This document shows positions 54,133-63,146 of a DNA stretch of 64,000 nt, in pieces (the stretch's first letter is position 1; every line of letters starts with the position of its first letter). The stretch spans positions 774,183-838,182 of the forward strand of contig NZ_DS989915.1 of the NCBI RefSeq assembly GCF_000155615.1. Direction: 5' to 3'. Position numbers and translations under genes: made by a program. The notes below the pieces were generated by a model. It had not been told where the DNA came from. It saw nothing but the letters and a program-made list of their open reading frames with translations, and made no database searches. This DNA is from Alcanivorax sp. DG881. Its GTDB lineage: Bacteria > Pseudomonadota > Gammaproteobacteria > Pseudomonadales > Alcanivoracaceae.

Positions 54133-55947
54133 TCAGGAACGGCGGCGCTTCTTCCAGCCCAATAGTATCAGGGTAAAAAGCAGGCTAGCGGGCACTCCGC
54201 CACCGCCGCCATTACTCTCACTGTTCACTCCTTGCTGCCCCGTGCTTACCGTTGCAGTCAATGCAAAGCGTTCCATTACCATTAACGTCTCAATATCGAA
54301 CGCTGCGCGATAATGATTACCTTCCACGCTTCCCAGATATTTCCAGCTGTTATTCGGTGTGTTCGGGGAGGTCCGTGTGCCTTTAGTGCCACTGCCGCCC
54401 ATTATCCGAACGGCGCCACTCTGCCGATTGATTTTCAGCATGGATATCAGCGAACTACTGGATCCAATTTGTGCGACCATTTCCACAGACACCAACAACT
54501 CTGCGTCGGTAATTGCATGGATCTGCACGGTTTGAACAGCCCAGCCCTCACCAATTTCCTCATTCAGCGGCGCCGCCAGCAAAGGCTCCCAGGTAGCGCC
54601 ATCATTATTGCTGACAAGCAGATCGCTATCCGTAGCTAACACCAAAGTATTCCCCGCCAGCAGGAAATCGTAAGCTTCGCTGAACGCAGGCAACTCGGAA
54701 ACCACTTGCAAGCCGGACTCACTGGACAAGGCCTGATGGTAAAACCCTGCATTGTCCCCGTCTCCACCAACCGCGACATACAACATGCCATCATTCACCA
54801 GACCGATGACTGATTCTGGCATTTCTGACGTTTCCCGCAGCGTGGTGACAGCCCAGTCTGTTGCCCCCATGCGAACCAATTTAATTCCTTCGTCATCCAC
54901 AGCCAGTGACATGAATTCTTTGTTTGCGCCCTGGATTTTATACAGTGAATCGACCGACAAAGCGCTTGCTGGACCTGGATTCAAGAGTACCGTGAAGCGG
55001 CTTTCACCTTGCTCGGCAGACAAGTAATACGCATTAGGCCCTGCCTCTTCATCAGTCACAAGAAGCCAGCGATTGTTGGCTTCATCAAGTGTCAGCGACT
55101 CCACAGAGGCCGGGCCGGAAATAGCAATCGTGGTATCCAGCTCTTCCCAGTTATTGCCATCTGTAGTAGAGAGAATATAAACAGAATCTGGGCCCAAAAG
55201 AGGAAGCAGCAACTCATCGTTGATAACCGTTAGAGGGCCGCTAAATGCCAACAACGTATCCGCTGGCGATCCAGTAAAAGTATCACCATCGTCAGAAATG
55301 GCAGTAATCGGCAAGCCATTAAAACCGGCAACAAATAATTTTCCCTGGAATGCCTGGCTCGAGAACACTCTATCACCAGAGGAAATGAAGTCCCCTTCTC
55401 CGTTGATAGTCGTAGCAGCCTCCAGTCTAACCGGCTCTCCCTCAGGCAGACTGCCCGGAAAGATATCCTGAACGATCAGCGCGCTTTTCACTTCAGATAT
55501 TCTGGTTCCCAAAGAGGTCATTAGCTGAACGGGGGCATCGAAACCCTCCGGTGTCAGGGTAAACGTCACTGAGCCTTGTGCTGACCCCAGCACAGTGTCA
55601 GACCCAAACGCCGAATAACAGTGCCATTCATAGCCAGCACGGGGCACGCTTGCTTCAAGATCCTGCGCCGCACTACTTTGCTCAGTGACAGCCAGCTCTG
55701 GATCAGTCCCCAGCTCTGTGGTGAATTCCGCCGCCACCTCATGATCCCAGCTTTGCGGCAATGACAGACAGCTGGTTGGGTTAGAGCTTTCACCAGTGTT
55801 GGAAAAACTATCCGTAGACAGGCTCCGGGTTAACGTAAAAGACGTTCCGCCTTCCAGAGCCACATTGGTATCGGCAAGCTCCCACTTGCAGCCGGCAATC
55901 AACAGCAGCAGGCCCCCGCCCGCCATTAGACGATGGTAATTACGCAT
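54133..55947 (-). CDS. Large lipoprotein with Asp-box repeats and GlyGly-CTERM-like tail
   Basis: 604 residues. Signal peptide ends in a lipobox (LIAGC, Cys about residue 20). The middle contains beta-propeller/sialidase-like Asp-box motifs (SNNDGATWEPL, DGNNWEEL, DDGDTF), suggesting a propeller fold. The C-terminus is Asn-Gly-rich (ESNGGGGG), then a hydrophobic stretch and KKRRRS, matching the GlyGly-CTERM sorting signal cut by rhombosortase. Lipid anchor plus C-terminal signal together is unusual. Function unknown. The rhomboid at 19502 is too long to be a sure partner. Confidence 0.7.
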   Translation of the reverse strand: MRNYHRLMAGGGLLLLIAGCKWELADTNVALEGGTSFTLTRSLSTDSFSNTGESSNPTSCLSLPQSWDHEVAAEFTTELGTDPELAVTEQSSAAQDLEASVPRAGYEWHCYSAFGSDTVLGSAQGSVTFTLTPEGFDAPVQLMTSLGTRISEVKSALIVQDIFPGSLPEGEPVRLEAATTINGEGDFISSGDRVFSSQAFQGKLFVAGFNGLPITAISDDGDTFTGSPADTLLAFSGPLTVINDELLLPLLGPDSVYILSTTDGNNWEELDTTIAISGPASVESLTLDEANNRWLLVTDEEAGPNAYYLSAEQGESRFTVLLNPGPASALSVDSLYKIQGANKEFMSLAVDDEGIKLVRMGATDWAVTTLRETSEMPESVIGLVNDGMLYVAVGGDGDNAGFYHQALSSESGLQVVSELPAFSEAYDFLLAGNTLVLATDSDLLVSNNDGATWEPLLAAPLNEEIGEGWAVQTVQIHAITDAELLVSVEMVAQIGSSSSLISMLKINRQSGAVRIMGGSGTKGTRTSPNTPNNSWKYLGSVEGNHYRAAFDIETLMVMERFALTATVSTGQQGVNSESNGGGGGVPASLLFTLILLGWKKRRRS

Positions 55948-56132
55948 GTTCTTCCCCCAAGGATGATTACACCATTATTGCCCGGCAACACTTGAAGCCA
56001 CTGATTATTCATCTGTGCAAGTGCAGGGCTTTTTTGTGACAAGCCTCACATACTGCACGAGCACGACGGGAATACCTAGGAAATATTCAGTGCATTACTT
56101 GGGGAGAAACGGAGAGAAGAAACCGGGAAACA

Positions 56133-56156
56133 GCCCCAACGACAGTACGTTGGGGC
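56133..56156 (-). terminator. Stem-loop after the aminotransferase gene
   Basis: GCCCCAACG/CGTTGGGGC with a 6-base loop, 20 bases downstream of the gene on the minus strand, followed by TGTTTCCC. Probably a terminator; the U-tract is short. Confidence 0.6.
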
Positions 56157-56175
56157 GCAGTACAAATAGAGCGAT

Positions 56176-57303
56176 TTACGGCAACTGTTCCAGCGCAGTC
56201 TTGAGGCGGGCCACTGCCGCATCCACATCACCAAGCTTGTCCAGGCCGAACAGGCCCACGCGGAAGGTCTTGAAGTCCGCCGGTTCGTCACACATGAGCG
56301 GCACACCGCCAGCGGTCTGCAAGCCTTGCGCGATAAACGCCGCACCGCTTTTGATGCCATCGTCACCGGTGTAGGACACCACCACACCCGGGGCTTCAAA
56401 ACCCGGTGCCGCCACACTGGCAAAGCCATGCTCGGCCATCAGGGCGCGTACCGCCTTGCCCAGCTGCCACTGTTCGGCTTTAACGGTCTCCAGGCCGCGC
56501 TCCACGGTTTCCATCATGGTGTCGCGGAAACCGGTCAACGCATCGGTGGGCATGGTGGCGTGGTAGGCGTGGCCACCGTTTTCATAGGCGATCATGATGT
56601 CGCGCCATTTACGCAGATCGCAGGCGAAACTGGTGCTGGTGGTTTCGTGCAGGCGCTTGTCCGCCGCTTCGCTGAGCATGACCAGGGCGCTGCAGGGCGA
56701 GCTGCTCCAGCCTTTTTGCGGCGCACTGATCAGCACGTCGACACCGCACGCCTGCATATCCACCCAGATGGTGCCGGAAGCAATACAGTCGAGGACGAAC
56801 AAGCCGCCGACGCTATGCACTGCCTCGGCCACCTGCTTGATGTAGTCATCGGGCAGAATAATGCCGGAGGCCGTTTCCACATGGGGGGCGAACACCATGG
56901 CCGGTTTTTCCGCCTTGATGGCAGCGACCACGTCTTCAATGGGCGCCGGGGCGAACGCAGCCTGGGGCTGGTCGTTAACCGGGGAGGCTTTGAGAACGGT
57001 TTCTTTGGACGGGATCTTGCCCATCTCGAAAATCTGGCTCCAGCGGAAGCTGAAGAAGCCGTTGCGAATCACCAGGCAGGACTGATCCGTGGCGAACTGA
57101 CGGGCCACCGCTTCCATGCCGTAACTGCCGCCACCGGGCACCACTGCCACGGAATGCGCGTTATAGACCTGTTTCAGGGTCGATGAGATATCCCGCATCA
57201 CCTGCTGGAAGCGTTGTGACATATGGTTCAGGGAACGGTCGGTGAAAACTACGGAGTATTCGAGCAGACCGTCACGGTCAAAATCGCGGGGTAAAGCGGG
57301 CAC
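56176..57303 (-). CDS. Class V aminotransferase (alanine-glyoxylate type)
   Basis: 375 residues, GTG start with GGGAGAG upstream. PLP-binding Lys in SAPQKGW (about residue 200), PGGGSYGMEA near the start, and the DCIASGTIWVD segment of the cofactor pocket. Family members transfer amino groups between alanine or serine and glyoxylate or similar. No adjacent pathway genes reveal the substrate. It is transcribed away from the rnf operon. Confidence 0.87.
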   Translation of the reverse strand: MPALPRDFDRDGLLEYSVVFTDRSLNHMSQRFQQVMRDISSTLKQVYNAHSVAVVPGGGSYGMEAVARQFATDQSCLVIRNGFFSFRWSQIFEMGKIPSKETVLKASPVNDQPQAAFAPAPIEDVVAAIKAEKPAMVFAPHVETASGIILPDDYIKQVAEAVHSVGGLFVLDCIASGTIWVDMQACGVDVLISAPQKGWSSSPCSALVMLSEAADKRLHETTSTSFACDLRKWRDIMIAYENGGHAYHATMPTDALTGFRDTMMETVERGLETVKAEQWQLGKAVRALMAEHGFASVAAPGFEAPGVVVSYTGDDGIKSGAAFIAQGLQTAGGVPLMCDEPADFKTFRVGLFGLDKLGDVDAAVARLKTALEQLP

Positions 57304-57462
57304 GGGTCTCTCCCAATCAGCCAGGTTACGGGTACGGGGTTTTTCGTCTGTCTTGGATACTGGATTGACCGGCCCACCGCAACCGTTTGCCCTCCTTCAA
57401 CCGCAAAATAGTGGCAAAAGCCGGGTCAACTGTTCAAAAGACGGCCAATGACCTGTACTCCC

Positions 57463-57549
57463 TTGTCTATTAAGCTTATTCGCTATCATTCTTGAGCGTA
57501 TAAAGGCGCTGCCTCATACTATGCGCCCTTGATGCCATGTAAACATGGC
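57463..57549 (+). promoter_or_regulatory. Possible rnf promoter and leader hairpin
   Basis: TTGTCT (57463) and TATCAT (57484) are 15 bases apart, a short but possible sigma-70 spacing. A hairpin GCCATG-TAAA-CATGGC follows at 57534-57549 in the leader of rnfA. The gap between the aminotransferase gene and rnfA holds nothing else that I can see. Confidence 0.3.
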
Positions 57550-57587
57550 GTCTACCTCTATTTTTCGGCAAGCGAGCCTGCGATCAC

Positions 57588-58172
57588 ATGACTGAGTACG
57601 TCCTGATTCTGATCAGCGCTGTGCTGGTAAACAATTTCGTGCTGGTGCAGTTCCTCGGGCTGTGTCCGTTTATGGGGGTGTCCAATAAAGTGGAAACCGC
57701 CATGGGCATGTCCCTGGCCACCACTTTTGTGCTGACGCTGTCCTCCGTGCTTGCCTACCTGACCTGGGCCTACATTCTGGTGCCCTTCGAGCTGGAATAC
57801 CTGCGCACCATCAGCTTTATTCTGGTGATTGCGGTGGCCGTGCAGTTCACCGAAATGTTCGTGAAGAAAGCCAGCCCGCTGCTCTACCGGGTGCTGGGGG
57901 TATTCCTGCCGTTGATCACATCCAACTGTGCGGTGCTGGGCGTGGCCCTGCTGAATGTGCGCCAGGAAGACGCCACCTTTATGTCTTCGCTGACCTACGG
58001 TTTCGGGGCGGCGCTGGGATTTTCCCTGGTGCTGATCCTGTTTGCCGCCATGCGCGAACGCATTGCCGTGGCCGATGTACCCGAAGCCTTTCGCGGCCCC
58101 AGCATCGGCCTGATCACCGCCGGTCTCATGTCACTGGCATTCATGGGCTTTTCCGGGTTGATCAAGTTATGA
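57588..58172 (+). CDS. rnfA: Rnf electron transport complex subunit A
   Basis: 194 residues, six transmembrane helices, normal length. [17 protein letters not shown], then [12 protein letters not shown] in the second half, are the two Cys-bearing motifs that hold a membrane [2Fe-2S] cluster between RnfA and RnfE. The complex couples ferredoxin and NAD electron transfer to ion movement. First gene of rnfABCDG. A hairpin repeat follows in the 139-base gap to rnfB. Confidence 0.96.
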   Translation: MTEYVLILISAVLVNNFVLVQFLGLCPFMGVSNKVETAMGMSLATTFVLTLSSVLAYLTWAYILVPFELEYLRTISFILVIAVAVQFTEMFVKKASPLLYRVLGVFLPLITSNCAVLGVALLNVRQEDATFMSSLTYGFGAALGFSLVLILFAAMRERIAVADVPEAFRGPSIGLITAGLMSLAFMGFSGLIKL

Positions 58173-58178
58173 ATACAC

Positions 58179-58296
58179 GCCTGACGCCTGATGCCCGACG
58201 CCTGACAGGGGCGCGGTGCCTCACGATAATCGCCAACCCTGTGCTGCTACGCACTGTTTTCCCGCGTCCGGCATCTGGCACTCGGCGTCCAGCGGC
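58179..58296. repeat. Paired inverted GC-rich repeat in the rnfA-rnfB gap
   Basis: Left arm 58179-58209 (GCCTGACGCCTGATGCCCG) and inverted right arm 58262-58296 (GCGTCCGGCATCTGGCACTC). It starts seven bases after the rnfA stop and ends five bases before the GGAGTGTG ribosome site of rnfB. Could form a large hairpin in the transcript. Confidence 0.75.
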
Positions 58297-58311
58297 ACAT
58301 GGAGTGTGCTC

Positions 58312-58896
58312 ATGACGGCGGTTCTTATTGCTGTGGCAGCGTTGTTGGCGTTGGCGGCGGTGTTCGGTGCTGTGCTCGGGTTTGCCTCGGAAAAATTCAA
58401 GGTGGAAGGCGATCCGATCGTCGAGCAGATTGATTCGCTGCTGCCTCAGACCCAGTGCGGCCAGTGTGGCCACCCGGGCTGCCGGCCTTATGCGGAAGCC
58501 ATTGCCGAGGGCGAAGAACACAACCGCTGCCCGCCAGGCGGACAGGACACCGTGGTGGCGCTGTCCGAGTTGCTCGGCCGTGAAGAACTGACGCTGGATA
58601 ATGAAGGCGCGGAAGACGCCAACGTGGCCAAGGTCGCCTACATCCGCGAAGACGAGTGCATTGGTTGCACCAAATGCATCCAGGCCTGCCCGGTGGATGC
58701 CATCGTCGGCGCCGCCAAGTTGATGCACACAGTCATCGTTGATGAATGCACCGGCTGCGACCTCTGTGTAGAGCCTTGCCCGGTGGACTGTATCGACATG
58801 CTGGAAGTGAAGCAGACCTTGCAAACCTGGGGCTGGCAGCGCCCGGCGGGTATCGGTGAGCGCCCGGACAGCCGCATTGAGGTGGTGAATTTATGA
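58312..58896 (+). CDS. rnfB: Rnf electron transport complex subunit B
   Basis: 194 residues from the ATG at 58312; a longer frame from 58216 lies in the repeat and is not used. One N-terminal transmembrane helix ([19 protein letters not shown]), then [13 protein letters not shown] (four-Cys cluster) and two ferredoxin [4Fe-4S] motifs, [12 protein letters not shown] and [12 protein letters not shown]. It brings electrons into the complex. Slightly shorter at the C-terminus than some homologues. Confidence 0.95.
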   Translation: MTAVLIAVAALLALAAVFGAVLGFASEKFKVEGDPIVEQIDSLLPQTQCGQCGHPGCRPYAEAIAEGEEHNRCPPGGQDTVVALSELLGREELTLDNEGAEDANVAKVAYIREDECIGCTKCIQACPVDAIVGAAKLMHTVIVDECTGCDLCVEPCPVDCIDMLEVKQTLQTWGWQRPAGIGERPDSRIEVVNL

Positions 58897-59062
58897 GACG
58901 CATGACGCCGGACGCCGGACGCATGACGCTTGTGCCGTGCCACTCTGATCCGCTCGTGCATGGTCGGAGATTGTTGCCATGAGCCAGGCGCAAACAAACA
59001 AAACCCGAAAAACGCGCTCTGTTTTTGCCCGTCTGGCGTCGGGCATCCGGCGTCCAGCATCC
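58897..59062. repeat. Paired inverted GC-rich repeat in the rnfB-rnfC gap
   Basis: Left arm 58897-58929 (several GACGC(C/A)(T/G)GA units) starts at the base after the rnfB stop. The inverted right arm at 59031-59062 (GGCGTCGGGCATCCGGCGTC) lies inside the predicted rnfC coding frame. Same family as the other rnf gaps. Confidence 0.75.
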
Positions 59063-61939
59063 ATTCATGACTTCCATGGCGGCATCCACCCGCCGGAAAT
59101 GAAACATCTGTCCAACGGCACGCCCATCGTCCCCGGTCCGCTGCCGCAGCAGCTGGTGCTACCGCTGAACATGCATATCGGCGCGCCGGCCAAGCCGTTG
59201 GTGGCGCCCGGAGACAAGGTCCTCAAGGGGCAGATGATTGCCGAGCCCATTGGCGCTGTCAGTGCAGCTATCCATGCGCCTACCTCTGGCACGGTCAGCG
59301 CCATTGGCCCGCGCCCCATCCAGCACCCATCGGGCATGGATGCGGTGTGTATCGTCATCGACACGGATGGCGAAGACCAGTGGGTTGAGCATCAGGGTAT
59401 TGCCGACTACACCGAAAAAAGCCCGGCCGAGCTGGTCGACCTGATCCGCCACGCGGGCATCGCCGGCATGGGCGGCGCGGGTTTCCCCACCAGCATCAAG
59501 GTAAACCTGGGCGACCATCAGCGCGTGGAACAGCTGCTGATCAATGCGGTAGAATGCGAGCCCTACATCACCGCCGATGATCGCCTGATGCGTGAGCGTG
59601 CCGAGCAAATCGTTACCGGTATTCATATTCTCCAGTACCTGCTCAACCCCCGCCGCACCCTGATCGGTATCGAAGACAACAAACCCGAGGCCATTTCCGC
59701 GATCAAGCGCGCCTGTAAAGGCTGCGATATCGAAGTGCGTGTGGTACCCACCAAATACCCCTCCGGCGGCGAGAAACAGCTGATCCAGTTGCTCACCGGC
59801 AAGGAAGTGGCCAGCGGCCAGCTGCCCGCCCAGGTGGGCGTGGTCTGCCAGAACGTGGGCACCGCCTATGCCATCAAGCGGGCCGTATGCGATGGCGAAC
59901 CGCTGGTCTCGCGGGTCACCACGCTTACGGGTGATGGCGTCAGCCAGCCCGGTAACTACGAGGTGCTGCTGGGCACCCCCGTGCGCGACTTGCTGGCCCA
60001 CGGCAATCTGGCGGGCCTGGACATCGGCCGGCTGGTGATGGGTGGGCCAATGATGGGCTTCACCCTGCACAACCCGGGCGTGCCCGTGGTGAAAACCACC
60101 AACTGCATCATCGCCGCCAGCCCGGAAGAGCTGCCGGAACCGCCGCCGGAACAACCCTGCATACGCTGCGGCTCCTGCGCGGAAGTGTGTCCGGCCAACC
60201 TGCTGCCCCAGCAACTGTACTGGCACGCCAAGAACGACGATCTGGAAAAGGCCCAGCACCACAACCTGATGGACTGCATCGAATGCGGGGCCTGTGCGTA
60301 CGTGTGCCCCAGCCATATTCCGCTGGTGCAGTATTACCGCTACGCCAAGGGCGAAGTACGCCAGCAGGCGGCGGACCAGGTAAAAGCCGACAAGGCCCGC
60401 CAGCGCTTCGAAGCGCGGCAGGCACGCATTGAACAGGAACAGGCGGAAAAAGAAGCCCGCCGACAGGCGCGCCTGGAAGCCAACCGCAAGAAGAAGGAAG
60501 CCGGCCCGGCAGCCGCCAGTACTGTTGATGTGGCCGCGCTGAAGCAAGCCTCACTGGACGCCTCCAAAGCCTACAAAGCGGCGGTGAAAGCGGCCAAGGC
60601 CGCCGAGGCGGAAGGCGCCGATAATCTGGCTGAACTGAAAGCCGAGGTGGACCGCCTGAAAGCCGTGGCCGACAAAGCCAAAGCGGCTGTGCGTGACGCC
60701 AAAGACGGCGCCCCCGTTGCGGCAGCTCCGGCAGAAGATGCAGTGGCCAAACTCAAGAAGCAGGTCGGCGATGCTTCCAGCGCCTACAAGGCGGCAGTGA
60801 AAGCCGCCAAAGCCGCCGAAGCGGAAGGCGCTGACAATGTGGCCGAATTGAAAGCCCAGGCAGACACCCTGAAAGCCAACGCGGATGCGCTCAAGGCGGA
60901 ACTGCGCGAAGCCAAGACCAACGCGCCCGCCGCTGCCGCACCGGTTGCTCAAGCAGACCCGGTTGCCGAATTGAAGAAACAAGTCGGAGACGCCTCCTCC
61001 GCTTACAAGGCCGCCGTCAAAGCCGCCAGGCAAGCGGACGAAGACGGGGCTGACAACGCCGCAGACCTGCGTGCCGAAGCGGATCGTCTGAAAGCGGTGG
61101 CGGATCAATTGAAAGCCGATCTGCGTGACGCCAAGGCAAACGCACCCGCCTCCCCCGCGCCCACCTCACCCTCTACCGCTACAGCGGAGGAACAACCCGA
61201 CCCGGTGGCGGCGTTGAAGAAGCAAGTTGGCGATGCGTCGCTGGCCTACAAGGCGGCGGTGAAAGCCGCCAAGCAGGCCGACGAAGATGGCGCCGACAAC
61301 GCGGCAGACTTGCACTCCGAAGTCGCTCGCCTGAAAGCCATCGCGGATCAGCTAAAGGCAGAGCTACGCGATGCCAAGGCCGCAGCACCGCCCACGCCGA
61401 AAGCGGCGCCGGCAGCAACCGCCACCACTGACAGCCCAGCCGTGTCGGAAGAGCAGGCACCGCAGTCGCTGAGCGAAGTCGACCCGGAGCAGGCAGCCAA
61501 GCGCCAGAAACGACTCAAAGGCCTGAAAACCGCCTACAACATGGCGCACAAGCAGTACAAGGAAGCCCACGCCGCCTACGAGCGGGCCGAGCGCAACGAA
61601 ACCGCCAACGCCGACGAACTCCAGGCCATGCAGGTGAAGATCGACAAGCTCAAGGCCAAGGCGGACAACGCCCGCGATGCGCTGGATGCCCTGGTTGAAG
61701 AAGCCAAGGCCGACATCCGCGCTCACACCGGCAAGGATTTGAAAACCCTGAAGCTGGAAGCCGCCCGCGCAGAAAGCGCCCTGGCCGACAAGCAGCAGGA
61801 ACTGGAACAACAACGCAGCAGCGCTTCGGAAGACACTCTGGAAGCCCTTAGCTCGGAACTCCAGGCCCTGGAAAGCGAAACCCAGATTGCCCGCAAGGCG
61901 CTCAAGCAGGCGGTAGAAGAACAAGGATTGGCAGAATGA
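58979..61939 (+). CDS. rnfC: Rnf electron transport complex subunit C, with repeat-rich C-terminus
   Basis: 986 residues if the ATG at 58979 is used. The conserved part begins DFHGGIHPPE at about residue 31. The NADH/FMN-binding core has GMGGAGFPTSIK, and two ferredoxin motifs CIRCGSCAEVCP and CIECGACAYVCP follow (about residues 390-440). The last 470 residues are Ala/Lys/Glu-rich with four ~59-residue repeats starting at about 521, 592, 665 and 746 (VGDAS-AYKAAVKAAK...). RsxC/RnfC proteins often have such variable tails. Residues 16-28 come from a hairpin repeat arm, so the true start is uncertain. Confidence 0.94.
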   Translation: MSQAQTNKTRKTRSVFARLASGIRRPASIHDFHGGIHPPEMKHLSNGTPIVPGPLPQQLVLPLNMHIGAPAKPLVAPGDKVLKGQMIAEPIGAVSAAIHAPTSGTVSAIGPRPIQHPSGMDAVCIVIDTDGEDQWVEHQGIADYTEKSPAELVDLIRHAGIAGMGGAGFPTSIKVNLGDHQRVEQLLINAVECEPYITADDRLMRERAEQIVTGIHILQYLLNPRRTLIGIEDNKPEAISAIKRACKGCDIEVRVVPTKYPSGGEKQLIQLLTGKEVASGQLPAQVGVVCQNVGTAYAIKRAVCDGEPLVSRVTTLTGDGVSQPGNYEVLLGTPVRDLLAHGNLAGLDIGRLVMGGPMMGFTLHNPGVPVVKTTNCIIAASPEELPEPPPEQPCIRCGSCAEVCPANLLPQQLYWHAKNDDLEKAQHHNLMDCIECGACAYVCPSHIPLVQYYRYAKGEVRQQAADQVKADKARQRFEARQARIEQEQAEKEARRQARLEANRKKKEAGPAAASTVDVAALKQASLDASKAYKAAVKAAKAAEAEGADNLAELKAEVDRLKAVADKAKAAVRDAKDGAPVAAAPAEDAVAKLKKQVGDASSAYKAAVKAAKAAEAEGADNVAELKAQADTLKANADALKAELREAKTNAPAAAAPVAQADPVAELKKQVGDASSAYKAAVKAARQADEDGADNAADLRAEADRLKAVADQLKADLRDAKANAPASPAPTSPSTATAEEQPDPVAALKKQVGDASLAYKAAVKAAKQADEDGADNAADLHSEVARLKAIADQLKAELRDAKAAAPPTPKAAPAATATTDSPAVSEEQAPQSLSEVDPEQAAKRQKRLKGLKTAYNMAHKQYKEAHAAYERAERNETANADELQAMQVKIDKLKAKADNARDALDALVEEAKADIRAHTGKDLKTLKLEAARAESALADKQQELEQQRSSASEDTLEALSSELQALESETQIARKALKQAVEEQGLAE
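60539..61391 (+). repeat. Four tandem coding repeats in rnfC
   Basis: Units begin at 60539, 60752, 60971 and 61214; each encodes about 59 residues sharing YKAAVKAAK, E/D-GADN and LK-ADLRDAK blocks, separated by Ala/Pro linkers. Predicted helical coiled-coil-like. A fifth degenerate unit may follow near 61520. Confidence 0.85.
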
Positions 61940-61945
61940 ATATAA

Positions 61946-62099
61946 GCCTGACGCCTGACGCTGGACGCCTGATGCGCGCCCTCCCTCCCGTAGCAGCATG
62001 CTTGCAAGCGAATTTCGCTAATACGCCCCTCTGTCGGATCGACTGCAAACAGTCTTCTACAACGGCTCTTTGTCTGGCATCGGGCATCCGGCCTCAGGC
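61946..62099. repeat. Paired inverted GC-rich repeat in the rnfC-rnfD gap
   Basis: Left arm 61946-61975 (GCCTGACGCCTGACGCTGG) and right arm 62072-62099 (TGGCATCGGGCATCCGGCC). Between them lies a different REP-like piece (GTAGCAGCATGCTTGCAAGCGA at 61990). Right arm ends six bases before the GGAGTGTG site of rnfD. Confidence 0.75.
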
Positions 62100-62117
62100 T
62101 GCACACGGAGTGTGTTT

Positions 62118-63146
62118 ATGAGCCTGATTACGTCCACCTCACCCCATGCCACAGTGAAGAACAACACCGGTGCCTTCATGCGCCAGGTGATCTACGCCAC
62201 CCTGCCCGGCCTTGCCGTCCTCACCTGGCAGTTTGGCTGGGGCTCGGTGATCAATGTGCTGTGGGCGGTCATCGTTGCGCTGGTCAGCGAGGCGCTGTTC
62301 CTGAAAGCCCGTGGCCGCAACATCGCCTTCTACCTGAAAGACTACAGCGCCGTGGTCACCGCGGTTCTACTCGGGCTCGCCCTGCCGCCCACCGCCCCCT
62401 GGTGGCTGACCCTGATAGGGGTGAGCTTTGCCATTATCGTGGCCAAGCAGCTCTATGGCGGGCTAGGCATGAACCCCTTCAACCCGGCCATGGTCGGTTA
62501 TGTACTGCTGCTGATTTCCTTCCCGGTGGCCATGACTCAGTGGCTGTCGCCCGGTGAGCCACTATCGTTTGTGCAAAGCTGGCAGCTGTTCACCGGGCAG
62601 CTTCCGGTGGATGGCCTTAGCGGCGCCACTCCCCTGGACACGTTCCGCACGGCCCACAGTGCCGGGGCCGTCAGTGAAAGCGAACTGGCCAGCCACGGCA
62701 TTCTGCATGGCCAGTTTGCCGGGCTGGGCTGGGAATGGGTCAATCTGGCGTTTCTGCTGGGCGGCCTGTATCTGATCAGCCGCAAGATCATCACCTGGCA
62801 CATTCCGCTGGGCTTTCTCGCCGGTCTCGGCCTGCCTGCCCTGCTGGCCTGGCTGATTGATCCGGTGCGCTTTGCGGACCCCCTCTTCCAGCTGTTTTCC
62901 GGCGGCGCCATGCTAGGCGCGTTCTTTATCGCCACCGACCCGGTCAGTGCCGCCACCAGCCGCATGGGCCGCCTGATTTACGCCCTGTTGATCGGCCTGC
63001 TGATCTGGGTGATTCGCAGCTTTGGCGGCTACCCGGACGCGGTGGCGTTTTCGGTATTGCTGTTGAACCTGTCTGCGCCCTTTATTGATTACTACACCCA
63101 GCCGCGAACCTACGGGCACAAGTCATCCAATCGAGGTGTCAGCTGA
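62118..63146 (+). CDS. rnfD: Rnf electron transport complex subunit D
   Basis: 342 residues from the ATG at 62118 (MSLITSTSPHATVKN); earlier in-frame codons lie in the repeat. About nine transmembrane helices. FMN is attached covalently at Thr171 in SGATPLDT, as in RnfD/NqrB. Its stop overlaps the rnfG start by one base (TGATG). It forms the ion-moving part of the complex with RnfA and RnfE. Confidence 0.95.
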   Translation: MSLITSTSPHATVKNNTGAFMRQVIYATLPGLAVLTWQFGWGSVINVLWAVIVALVSEALFLKARGRNIAFYLKDYSAVVTAVLLGLALPPTAPWWLTLIGVSFAIIVAKQLYGGLGMNPFNPAMVGYVLLLISFPVAMTQWLSPGEPLSFVQSWQLFTGQLPVDGLSGATPLDTFRTAHSAGAVSESELASHGILHGQFAGLGWEWVNLAFLLGGLYLISRKIITWHIPLGFLAGLGLPALLAWLIDPVRFADPLFQLFSGGAMLGAFFIATDPVSAATSRMGRLIYALLIGLLIWVIRSFGGYPDAVAFSVLLLNLSAPFIDYYTQPRTYGHKSSNRGVS

